From CBDAQR01 sp965199055 (GTDB lineage: Bacteria; Pseudomonadota; Gammaproteobacteria; Pseudomonadales; Halieaceae), in NCBI GenBank assembly GCA_965199055.1, contig CBDAQR010000004.1, positions 1,116,001-1,180,000 of the forward strand: DNA of 64,000 nucleotides, written 5' to 3'. This document shows positions 7,619-15,483 of the stretch, one piece after another. A program made the translations under genes and the position numbers. The notes below the pieces were generated by a model. That model searched no databases. It saw only the letters and a list, made by a program, of their open reading frames with translations, and was not told where the DNA came from. How positions within the stretch are numbered: the stretch's first letter is position 1; each line of letters begins with the position of its first letter.

Positions 7619-8851
7619 TTACATCCGCTCGATGATGATGGCTGGGGCCATGCCGCCCGCTGCACACATCGTTACCAAACCGAACTGCTTGTCGGCTCGT
7701 TCGAGTTCATCAACCATGGTGTTGATAAGAATCGAGCCGGTTGCGCCAATCGGGTGGCCCAACGCCATGGCGCCGCCATTGACGTTCACGGTATCCCGGT
7801 CGAGATCGAGATCGCGAATAAACTTCTCGGCAACCACAGAGAAAGCTTCGTTGATCTCGAACAGGTCGATATCGCCCACGCTCATGCCAGCTTTGGCCAA
7901 CACCTTTTTTGCAGCAGGTACCGGTGCGTTCAGCATCAGAGTGGGTGAGTCGCCCATGTTGCACATAGCGATGATCTTCGCGCGCGGCTTCCAGCCCTGT
8001 GCCTGGGCGTATTCCGGCGATGCCATCAATACCGCCGCGGCACCATCGACCACGCCCGAGGAATTACCAGCGTGATGCACGTGGTTAATCTCCAAATCCG
8101 GGTAGGCTTTCTGGATCAGGCCGCGGAAGGTGGTGCCGTCTTCGTCGAGGGGAACATCGGCGAGACGAGCGAAGGAAGGGTCCAACTCGCTCAGTGATTC
8201 CAGGGTGGTCTGGGGGCGAGGAAATTCCTCTTTATCCAGGGCCACGCTGCCGTCTTCGTTCAGAACGGGGATCAGTGACTTGTCGAACCGACCTTCGTCG
8301 ATGGCGCGCTTGGCATTCTGCTGAGATACCACTGCCAGAGAATCGACAGCCGTGCGATCGATCCCTTCCAGAGTCGCGATGGCATCACCACACACCCCCT
8401 GGTGGGGCTGTGGATGTACTTCGCGCAGACGCAGGTTGTCGCTATCGATAAAGGGCGAAAGACCTGCCATTGCGCCGTACGCCGACATCATTTCTGTGCC
8501 GCCGCCGATCGTGCAGTCTTCCATGCCGGCCATGATGGCGCTGGCGGCCATATTCACCGAGGTAATGCCGGACCCGCAAAAACGGTCCAGGGTGACGGCA
8601 CTAGAACGAATGTCATAACCCGCGTCCAGAGCCGCCATGCGACCTAGATCGCCGCCTTGCTGGCCTTTCTGCTGGCTGGTACCCCACACAATATCGTCCA
8701 CTTCCGCCGTGTTAAGGTTGTTTCGTTCCTTAATGGCTTTGAGCACCGTAGCGCCGAGCCACTGCGGGTGCAGGTGGGCGAGGGAGCCCTTGCCCACTTT
8801 GCCGATGCCGCGTGGTGTGCGGCAGGCGTCGATAATCCATGCTTCAGACAT
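7619..8851 (-). CDS. Acetyl-CoA C-acyltransferase (thiolase)
   Basis: A 410-residue degradative-type thiolase. The nucleophile is Cys92 in DRFCGSG. The other catalytic residues are His366 in GHPIGATG and Cys396 in MCAAGG. It cleaves 3-ketoacyl-CoA to acetyl-CoA (or propionyl-CoA) and a shortened acyl-CoA. It is the last gene of a five-gene minus-strand operon running ligase, acyl-CoA dehydrogenase, kinase, crotonase, thiolase, so it should perform the final chain-cleaving step there. A 34-base gap separates it from the crotonase, and a strong terminator follows. Chain-length preference cannot be read from the sequence. Confidence 0.92.
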   Translation of the reverse strand: MSEAWIIDACRTPRGIGKVGKGSLAHLHPQWLGATVLKAIKERNNLNTAEVDDIVWGTSQQKGQQGGDLGRMAALDAGYDIRSSAVTLDRFCGSGITSVNMAASAIMAGMEDCTIGGGTEMMSAYGAMAGLSPFIDSDNLRLREVHPQPHQGVCGDAIATLEGIDRTAVDSLAVVSQQNAKRAIDEGRFDKSLIPVLNEDGSVALDKEEFPRPQTTLESLSELDPSFARLADVPLDEDGTTFRGLIQKAYPDLEINHVHHAGNSSGVVDGAAAVLMASPEYAQAQGWKPRAKIIAMCNMGDSPTLMLNAPVPAAKKVLAKAGMSVGDIDLFEINEAFSVVAEKFIRDLDLDRDTVNVNGGAMALGHPIGATGSILINTMVDELERADKQFGLVTMCAAGGMAPAIIIERM

Positions 8852-8885
8852 GATTAATCTCCAATCATTGGTTAACTTTCAGTGC

Positions 8886-9650
8886 TTACTTGCCTTTCCA
8901 GTTAGGCGCACGCTTCTCAGCAAAGGCGGTCGCGCCTTCGATCGCGTCCTCTGAGGTAAAGACCGGCATGACGATTTCACCCTGCTTGGCAAACATCTCG
9001 TCCTGAGACCAGTCAGACTGCTGCTGAATGACCGCTTTCGATGAGGCGACAGCCAGCGGACCGTTAGCGGCGATCTTGGCCGCCAGTTCTTTGGCAGCGT
9101 CCAGAGCCGTGCCGGCGGGTACTACGGCGTTGATCAGGCCGAGTTCATAGGCGCGCTGGGAAGTAATGAAATCGCCCGTGAGGGCCAGTTCCATTGCCAC
9201 GCGGGTAGGAATCTGGCGCGGCAATTTCACCAGGCCACCGGCGGCCGCTGCCAGTCCCCGCTTGGCTTCAGGAATGCCGAACATGGAGTTGTCTGCTGCA
9301 ACAATCATGTCGCAGGAGATAGCCAGCTCCAGGCCGCCAGCGAGGGCGTAGCCTTCCACCGCAGCGATCAGCGGCTTTTTCGGAGACGCTTCGGTGAGGC
9401 CCGCAAATCCGCGACCCGGTACGTTCGGGGTTTCGCCGGTGACGAATGCCTTCAGGTCCATGCCGGAGCAGAAGGTGCCGCCGGCACCGGTCAGCACGGC
9501 ACAGCGCAGTTCATCGTTGCCGTCGAGTTCATCCATTGCCGCAGCTACGCCCTCGGCGAGCGCTTTATTGGCAGCATTTTTTGCCTCGGGGCGGTTCAGG
9601 GTTACGATGAGGACGCCGTCCTCGGCACTGGTCAATACTTCATCAGCCAT
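8886..9650 (-). CDS. Enoyl-CoA hydratase (crotonase family)
   Basis: 254 residues with the oxyanion-hole signature GTFCSGMDL (58-66). Both glutamates of true hydratases are present: Glu108 in AGGLELA and Glu128 in IPEAKRG. It should hydrate trans-2-enoyl-CoA to 3-hydroxyacyl-CoA. In this operon it lies between the kinase and the thiolase. No 3-hydroxyacyl-CoA dehydrogenase gene is in the operon, so that oxidation must be supplied from elsewhere. The start ATG at 9650 is preceded on its strand by an AAGGAG site. Confidence 0.92.
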   Translation of the reverse strand: MADEVLTSAEDGVLIVTLNRPEAKNAANKALAEGVAAAMDELDGNDELRCAVLTGAGGTFCSGMDLKAFVTGETPNVPGRGFAGLTEASPKKPLIAAVEGYALAGGLELAISCDMIVAADNSMFGIPEAKRGLAAAAGGLVKLPRQIPTRVAMELALTGDFITSQRAYELGLINAVVPAGTALDAAKELAAKIAANGPLAVASSKAVIQQQSDWSQDEMFAKQGEIVMPVFTSEDAIEGATAFAEKRAPNWKGK

Positions 9651-9688
9651 GTTGATTCTCCTTCGGTAGGGTGATGGGGTTGAAAAGC

Positions 9689-10711
9689 TCAGTCGATGAG
9701 TGAAACGCCGGCAGCGGCTAGCAGGCCCACCTGTTCGCCGCGGCTCTTTGCCTCGGCGCTGGATGCGGTGCCAATCTCTGCGCGTTTCTTGATGCCCTGC
9801 AAAATCGCCGCCAGGCGGAAAAAGCAGAACACCAGGTAAAAATTCCAGTTTTCAATGCCGCTGCGGCCGGTGCGCTCACAGTACTGAGCAACGTACTGCT
9901 CGTCGCTGGGCAGGCCGAAGCTGGCGCGATCTACGCCGGCCAGACCGATGATGCCCTTACCGCCGCCTGGCAACATCCAGGCCATGCACTGATAGGATAG
10001 ATCAGCCAGCGGGTGTCCGAGGGTTGATAATTCCCAGTCGAGTACACCGATCACTCTGGGTTCGGTCGGATGAAACATCATGTTGTCGAGGCGGTAGTCG
10101 CCATGTACCAGGCTGACGGTGCCATCGTCCTCCGGCATATTGGCCGGCAGCCATTCGATGAGCCGCTCCATATGTTCTTCAACGCCAGTTTCAGAGGCGC
10201 GATACTGCTTGATCCAGCGACCAATCTGTCGTTCGAAGTAGTTGCCCGGCTTGCCATAGTCTGAGAGACCCACGGCATCGACATCGACATTGTGCAGGGC
10301 AGCGAGCACACGATTCATTTCGTCATAGATCGCGCTGCGTTCTTCATTACTGCTCACTTCCGGCAGAGTCGGGTCCCAGAACACTCGACCTTCCAGGCAC
10401 TCCATGACATAGAACATCGAGCCGATAATGCTGTCGTCCTCACACAGGCAGTAGGTCTTCGCCACCGGCACATCGGTATCTTGCAGCGCGCTGATTACAC
10501 GGTACTCGCGATCGACGGCGTGGGCTGAGGGTAGTAACTCGCCTGGTGGCTTGCGACGTAGCACATAGTGGGTGCCGCCAGCGCTCAGCTTAAAGGTGGG
10601 ATTGGATTGTCCACCGGGAAATTTCTCTGCACTGAGTTCGCCACTAAATCCCGCAATGTTGTCTTCGAGATAGCCTTGCAGCTTGCTGGTATCGAGGTCC
10701 TGTGTGCTCAT
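9689..10711 (-). CDS. Aminoglycoside-phosphotransferase-fold kinase, ACAD11/LvaA-like
   Basis: A 340-residue APH-fold protein with the catalytic loop HGDYRLDN (203-210) and the metal-binding DWE (225-227) in GVLDWELSTLGHPLADL. The motif block VHGDYRLDN...LDWELSTLGHP is that of the kinase half of human ACAD10/11 and of Pseudomonas LvaA. Those enzymes phosphorylate the 4-hydroxyl of 4-hydroxyacyl-CoA. The adjacent upstream gene (18-base gap) encodes an ACAD11-type dehydrogenase, the two halves that are fused in the human protein. I therefore infer a 4-hydroxyacyl-CoA kinase rather than antibiotic resistance. The small LvaB partner known from Pseudomonas is not present in the operon. Confidence 0.82.
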   Translation of the reverse strand: MSTQDLDTSKLQGYLEDNIAGFSGELSAEKFPGGQSNPTFKLSAGGTHYVLRRKPPGELLPSAHAVDREYRVISALQDTDVPVAKTYCLCEDDSIIGSMFYVMECLEGRVFWDPTLPEVSSNEERSAIYDEMNRVLAALHNVDVDAVGLSDYGKPGNYFERQIGRWIKQYRASETGVEEHMERLIEWLPANMPEDDGTVSLVHGDYRLDNMMFHPTEPRVIGVLDWELSTLGHPLADLSYQCMAWMLPGGGKGIIGLAGVDRASFGLPSDEQYVAQYCERTGRSGIENWNFYLVFCFFRLAAILQGIKKRAEIGTASSAEAKSRGEQVGLLAAAGVSLID

Positions 10712-10729
10712 GCGTTGCTTGTGTTCCTG

Positions 10730-11944
10730 TCAGTCCTGGTTGGCGTAACGTTTAATCAATTGCTTGCCCAGAGACATCATGTGCACCTGGTCGGGTCCGT
10801 CGGCCTGTCGGCACCAGCGCGCGTAATTGTAAGCCTCCGCCATGAAGTAGTCCTGGCTCAGGCCGCCGGCGCCAAACATTTGCATGCAGCGGTCGATGCA
10901 GCGCTGCACGGTGAGCGGTGTAGCGATCTTGGCTGCGGCAATATAATCACGCGCCTCTTTGTTGCCAAGTCTGTCCAGCTTATCGGCCGTCTTCAGTGTA
11001 AGTAGTCGTACTTGCTCGATCTCAGCGAAAGTGGTCGCGATGTCCTCACGAATGCTTTGGTGCTGCGATAGGGTTTTGCCAAAGGTCTCACGCGCTTCCA
11101 CCCGCTGGCAGGCGAGTTCCAGTGCACGCTGGGCGCAGCCAATCAAGCGCATGCAGTGGTGCAGGCGGCCGGGGCCGAGTCGTCCCTGGGCAATTTCGAA
11201 TCCGCGCCCCTCGCCTAACAGCATGTTGTCAGCGGGCACCCGCACATTGTCAAACACCATCGCGGCGTGGCCAATGGGCGCGTCGTCATAATTAAAGGTT
11301 TTGAGGGCGCGTTCAACGGTGACCCCCGGGGTGCCGGCGGGTACGAGAATCTGCGACTGCTGCAAATGACGGTTTTCGTTGTGCGGGTCAGACTTGCCCA
11401 TGACGATGAAGATTCCGGTACGCTCGTTCATCGCGCCGGTGATAAACCACTTGCGACCATTGATAACGTACTCGTCACCATCGCGTTCGATCCGGGTTTC
11501 AATATTGGTGGCGTCGCTCGATGCCACCGCGGGCTCAGTCATGGCATAGGCTGAACGTATGTCGCCATTGAGAAGCGGTGTTAGCCATTGCTCTTTTTGG
11601 GCCTCAGTGCCGTACTTCATGAAAACTTCCATGTTGCCGGTGTCGGGCGCATTGCAGTTGAAGATCTCGGGTGCCCAAAGTACGCGGCCCATAATCTCTG
11701 CCAGCGGCGCGTATTCCAGGTTGGAAAAATCGCCGCCATGATCAGCCGGGATAAACAGGTTCCAAAGACCGGCCGACTTCGCCTTTGCCTTTAGCTCCTC
11801 CATGAGCGGCACTGTTGCCCAGCGATTTTCAGTACTGTCGATATAGTCGTAGTAGTCGTGCTCGACAGGGTAGACCTCTGTCTCCATGAACGCGGTCAGG
11901 CGCGCCATAGTGTCGAGTACTTTTGGACTGTGTTCGAATTGCAT
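10730..11944 (-). CDS. Acyl-CoA dehydrogenase, ACAD10/11 (LvaC) type
   Basis: A 404-residue FAD-dependent acyl-CoA dehydrogenase-fold protein. MTEPAVASSDATNIE (135-149) is the distinctive variant of the flavin-binding motif in the ACAD10/11 subfamily, supported by GPGRLHHCMRLIG, FGAGGLSQDY and ADGPDQVH near the C-terminus. The glutamate-containing YEGT motif of medium-chain dehydrogenases is absent. In the LvaC/ACAD11 subfamily the protein takes 4-phosphoacyl-CoA and, with loss of phosphate, yields an enoyl-CoA that is rehydrated to the 3-hydroxyacyl-CoA. Its position between the ligase (9-base gap) and the kinase supports that role. Confidence 0.88.
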   Translation of the reverse strand: MQFEHSPKVLDTMARLTAFMETEVYPVEHDYYDYIDSTENRWATVPLMEELKAKAKSAGLWNLFIPADHGGDFSNLEYAPLAEIMGRVLWAPEIFNCNAPDTGNMEVFMKYGTEAQKEQWLTPLLNGDIRSAYAMTEPAVASSDATNIETRIERDGDEYVINGRKWFITGAMNERTGIFIVMGKSDPHNENRHLQQSQILVPAGTPGVTVERALKTFNYDDAPIGHAAMVFDNVRVPADNMLLGEGRGFEIAQGRLGPGRLHHCMRLIGCAQRALELACQRVEARETFGKTLSQHQSIREDIATTFAEIEQVRLLTLKTADKLDRLGNKEARDYIAAAKIATPLTVQRCIDRCMQMFGAGGLSQDYFMAEAYNYARWCRQADGPDQVHMMSLGKQLIKRYANQD

Positions 11945-11953
11945 GCTTGCCTC

Positions 11954-13510
11954 TTAGCCTATGTTGCGGTCAATGCCTTCCCAATAGGGTTTGCGCAACT
12001 CTTTCTTCAATATCTTGCCGGAAGGATTGCGCGGCATTTCTTCGATGATTTCGAGCTGGCGCGGAATTTTATAACCAGCGATGCGTTCGCGACAGAACTC
12101 GATCATTTCGTCGAGTTCCAGTGCCCCGCCTTGTTTCAGTACTACGAAGGCGAGCATGGCTTCTCCGAACTTCTCATTGGGAACCCCAATCACGGCAACA
12201 TCTGCCACTGCATCGTGATCGGCGATGGCGTTCTCTACCTCGACTGGATAGATGTTCTCGCCGCCACTGACCACCATGTCTTTCATACGATCTTTCAGAT
12301 AGAGATAGCCTTCCTCGTCGACGTAGCCCGCATCGCCGGTGTGTACCCAGCCATCGGTTAGGTTTGAAGCGGTGGCTTCCGGCAGGTTGTAGTACGACTG
12401 CATATTGGTGTCGGACAGTACCCAGATTTCGCCAACATCGCCCGTGGCGCATTCCTTGCCGCTGCTGTCCATAATACGAATCTGCACACCCACAGAGGGA
12501 CGGCCACAGGATTGCAATAGCTCCGGCTTTCCGGTCAGTGCGCGTTCATGATCTAACGGCGAGAGGTTTACCACGGTACCGGTGGTCTCAGTCATGCCGT
12601 ACATCTGCATAAACTCGACCTTAAATACGTCAATGGCTCTGCGCAGTACAGATTCTGATATGGGCGAGGCGCCATAGAAAATAGCTCGTAGCTCAGAGAA
12701 GTCGCGCTCTTCGATATCAGGCAGCGATAGCACGGCCATAATCATGGCGGGCACCATGAATACGCTGCTGATGGGGTGTTCTTCGATCGCGTCGATAACC
12801 GCCGCCGGGTCGAAGGCCTTGTGCAGGATGATCTCGGTGCCCGCAATCAGGCTGATCATAGCCGAACCGAGTCCGCCGATGTGAAAGAAAGGGGCGCAGA
12901 TCAAGTCAGCCTGGCCAGGTGCCGGGCGACTGGGCATGAACGTTGTGTTCATGGTGTACTCGGCCAGAATATTGCTGTGCGTGGACACTACGCCCTTGGG
13001 ATTGCCGGTGGTGCCACTGGTATAGAGCTGCAAGATCGGGTCGGTCGGCTCCACATTGCGATTCGGATGCGCCGCCGATTGTTCCGCTAACCAGGGCCCC
13101 CAGTCCAGGCTGTCTGCCTGTCCGTTGGTCATGACATTAATGTTGGCGGGCAACTCGCCTCGCATCGTGTTGAGTGCAGGTACAAACGCATCCTCGAGAA
13201 CGAGCAGGGCACGTGCATTGGAATCGTTGATGATGTAAACGAGTTCCGCAGGAGCCAGGCGATAATTGAGCGATACGGTCACGGCACCTATTTTGGCGCA
13301 GGCGAGGCACAACAGCAGATGGGCGCGGCTGTTCTCGCCCATGATGCAGGCGCGGTCACCTTTGTTTAAGCCCAATTCCAGGAGACCGTTCGCGAGCTGG
13401 TTTGCCAAGCCGTCCAGTTCCCCATAGCTGGTGCGTGCTCCGCCTTCGTTGAGGCAGGGATTGTCGGGGAAGTTGCGGGCGTAGTACTCGACAAAGTGAT
13501 TGATCAGCAT
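11954..13510 (-). CDS. Acyl-CoA synthetase (AMP-forming)
   Basis: A 518-residue ANL-superfamily ligase. It has the P-loop YTSGTTGNPKG (163-173), MYGMTETTG, the hinge region TGDAGYVDEEGYLYLKDR, GGENIYPVE, and the acyl-adenylate lysine 499 in NPSGKILKKEL. It activates a carboxylic acid to its CoA thioester through an acyl-AMP. It is the first gene of the minus-strand five-gene operon, which fits the LvaE role of activating a 4-hydroxy or related acid before phosphorylation. The exact acid cannot be read from the sequence. The 111 bases upstream hold no convincing -35/-10 pair. Confidence 0.9.
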   Translation of the reverse strand: MLINHFVEYYARNFPDNPCLNEGGARTSYGELDGLANQLANGLLELGLNKGDRACIMGENSRAHLLLCLACAKIGAVTVSLNYRLAPAELVYIINDSNARALLVLEDAFVPALNTMRGELPANINVMTNGQADSLDWGPWLAEQSAAHPNRNVEPTDPILQLYTSGTTGNPKGVVSTHSNILAEYTMNTTFMPSRPAPGQADLICAPFFHIGGLGSAMISLIAGTEIILHKAFDPAAVIDAIEEHPISSVFMVPAMIMAVLSLPDIEERDFSELRAIFYGASPISESVLRRAIDVFKVEFMQMYGMTETTGTVVNLSPLDHERALTGKPELLQSCGRPSVGVQIRIMDSSGKECATGDVGEIWVLSDTNMQSYYNLPEATASNLTDGWVHTGDAGYVDEEGYLYLKDRMKDMVVSGGENIYPVEVENAIADHDAVADVAVIGVPNEKFGEAMLAFVVLKQGGALELDEMIEFCRERIAGYKIPRQLEIIEEMPRNPSGKILKKELRKPYWEGIDRNIG

Positions 13511-13621
13511 GGGATCGATTCCGTGTTCAGTACGCGACTATCAGAGGCCCGACAGTCTGTGCGGTGGACAGTAGTGGGACAATGACGATGAGCAACAAAA
13601 TAATATACAGCAAGTGACAGC

Positions 13622-14467
13622 TTAGTCGGTACTGGCGCCGCTGTGTCGAGCGATGAAGGCGTCCTGCTCAGCCAGGGCTCGGGCGTGTAGCTCGGGTACG
13701 TAGACTTCGACCCAATCTTGATTTTTCAAATCAAAGCCGTGATCGACCCCGGGATAAACCGTCGCTGCGACCGGTAGGCCGCGAGCTGCCGTAGTGGCGG
13801 CAATGTCTTCGCAGGGTTCTGGCGGCGTGGTGGCATCATTCTCTGCCAATAGCATCAGCACTGGAATGTCGCGGCCCCAACCGTCACCAGCGTATCTGGC
13901 CGCGAATCCGCAGTAGGGGTACCAGGCTATTAAGCCTTTAACCCCATCCAGGTGCGCGCCCGGGCTGTCCCGCAGCGCGCTGGGCAACTCGTCATCGAAA
14001 TTGAGGGCTTCCAGGATGGTCCAGCCCCCGTGGGAATAGCCCATCAGAAACAGTTGGCTGGAGTCGACGCCCGGCAAACTTCGCGCGATATCGATACCCG
14101 CTAGCACGTCGGCGGCGCGTTGGAAGCCCGGCAACTCGCGGCCAGCGCAGGTGTCTTCCCAGATGACACCGCGCTCGGTGTAACTATCGAGCAATATCGC
14201 CACATAGCCATTGGCCGCGAGGTGCTCAGCGCGAGGAATCATGTAGGGCTGAAATCCACCGCAGCCATGAAACAGGAGCACCGCCGGTCGCTGTTCTTTG
14301 GTGTCAGGTCTGAATACCTGCATATGTGGCAGCAGTAATTGGCGCACCTCCTCGAAGCTGCGCTCCTGCGGGAACAGTACTCGATTGAAAAACCAGAGGT
14401 AGTAGAGCAGGGCGGTGAAAAGCAGACCCAAGATGACAAAAAAGCAGGTCTTGATAACTCTCAACAT
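13622..14467 (-). CDS. Dienelactone-hydrolase-family alpha/beta hydrolase, membrane anchored
   Basis: 281 residues with an N-terminal signal-anchor (about 5-28, IKTCFFVILGLLFTALLYYL) and then a hydrolase domain. The catalytic triad is readable: Ser145 in GYSHGG, Asp211 in LAENDATTP and His243 in VDHGFD. HGCGGFQPY (67-75) forms the oxyanion region. The domain probably faces the periplasm. DLH-family proteins hydrolyse lactones and esters; the substrate here is unknown. Its start overlaps the stop of the upstream PLP-enzyme gene (TAATG), so the two are coupled. Confidence 0.82.
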   Translation of the reverse strand: MLRVIKTCFFVILGLLFTALLYYLWFFNRVLFPQERSFEEVRQLLLPHMQVFRPDTKEQRPAVLLFHGCGGFQPYMIPRAEHLAANGYVAILLDSYTERGVIWEDTCAGRELPGFQRAADVLAGIDIARSLPGVDSSQLFLMGYSHGGWTILEALNFDDELPSALRDSPGAHLDGVKGLIAWYPYCGFAARYAGDGWGRDIPVLMLLAENDATTPPEPCEDIAATTAARGLPVAATVYPGVDHGFDLKNQDWVEVYVPELHARALAEQDAFIARHSGASTD

Positions 14468-15432
14468 TAAGCGAACTCTTGTTGTAGTGCGCGCCCGTAC
14501 AGTGCGGCGTCGACGTTGCCACCACTCATTACCAGGCCTATTACCTTTCCGGACCGATCATCCGCTTTGGCGGCGGCCGCCAGCGGCGCGGCGGCGGCGC
14601 CTTCAGCAACATTGTGCGTATCGCAGAAGTAGTGATTCATTGCGGCCATGACCTCGTCATCGGTAACGGTGACGATGTCGGACAGGTTATCGATCATTAT
14701 TGCCAGCGCGTCAGCACTGGGTACACGCACCGCCATACCATCGGCCAGCGTGTTAGCCGTTTCTGTTTCCACGCAGTGGCCGGCTACCAGAGATTGTGCG
14801 TAGCAATTGGCTTCGCTGGACACCACGCCGATAATTTCGGTGCGAAGCCCGAGTGCGTTCCTGGCACAGATCATTCCGCAGATGCCTGAACCGAGGCCTA
14901 TCGGTACATAGACGCGGTCGAGCTCGGGCATGGCGCGCAGAAATTCGAGGCTATAGCTCGCTACACCCTGAACCAGATCCATATGAAAGGAGGGCATGCG
15001 ATGCAGATTGCGCTCCGCCGCTATGCCGGCAGCGTGCTCCACCGACTCGTCGAAATCGCGCCCGTGAACGATCAACTCAGCGCCTAGAGCCCGCATGGCG
15101 CGATTTTTGTCGGGGTTGTTGCCCTCGGGCACGACAATCACAGCTTGCATCCCCGTCAGTCGGGCTGCAAAGGCAACACTTTGTCCATGGTTGCCGCGAG
15201 TGGCCGTGACCAGGCCCTGGCAGTTTGGGTCGCGTGCTTTCAGGCGATACAAGTAGACGATACCACCGCGTACTTTGAAGGCGCCGGTGGGGTTATGGTT
15301 CTCGTGTTTGACCCGCACGTCGCAGCCTAAACGCTCGCTCAACATTGGCCACGCCAACTGTGGCGATGGCAGCATATGCTGGTACACTTGCTCGGCTGCC
15401 GCATCGAGAGCGGTCAGGTCGGGTAGCGACAT
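14467..15432 (-). CDS. Threonine/serine dehydratase-like PLP enzyme
   Basis: A 321-residue fold-type II PLP enzyme. The PLP Schiff-base lysine is Lys53 in NPTGAFKVRGG, with TRGNHGQSVAFAA for phosphate and substrate binding and SGGNVDAAL near the C-terminus. It lacks the C-terminal ACT regulatory domain of biosynthetic IlvA, so it resembles catabolic threonine/serine dehydratases or related hydroxy-amino-acid lyases. It lies divergent from an acyl-CoA ligase with only 51 bases between and is coupled to the downstream hydrolase. Substrate uncertain. Confidence 0.85.
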   Translation of the reverse strand: MSLPDLTALDAAAEQVYQHMLPSPQLAWPMLSERLGCDVRVKHENHNPTGAFKVRGGIVYLYRLKARDPNCQGLVTATRGNHGQSVAFAARLTGMQAVIVVPEGNNPDKNRAMRALGAELIVHGRDFDESVEHAAGIAAERNLHRMPSFHMDLVQGVASYSLEFLRAMPELDRVYVPIGLGSGICGMICARNALGLRTEIIGVVSSEANCYAQSLVAGHCVETETANTLADGMAVRVPSADALAIMIDNLSDIVTVTDDEVMAAMNHYFCDTHNVAEGAAAAPLAAAAKADDRSGKVIGLVMSGGNVDAALYGRALQQEFA

Positions 15433-15483
15433 GCCTGGTCCTGGGATACAAACGACGCAACATGCTAACGGGAAATTCTAATA

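Noticed and set aside
9689..10711. Reading the APH-fold gene as aminoglycoside resistance
   Set aside because: Its motifs and its ACAD11-type neighbour match acyl-CoA kinases, and there is no resistance context.
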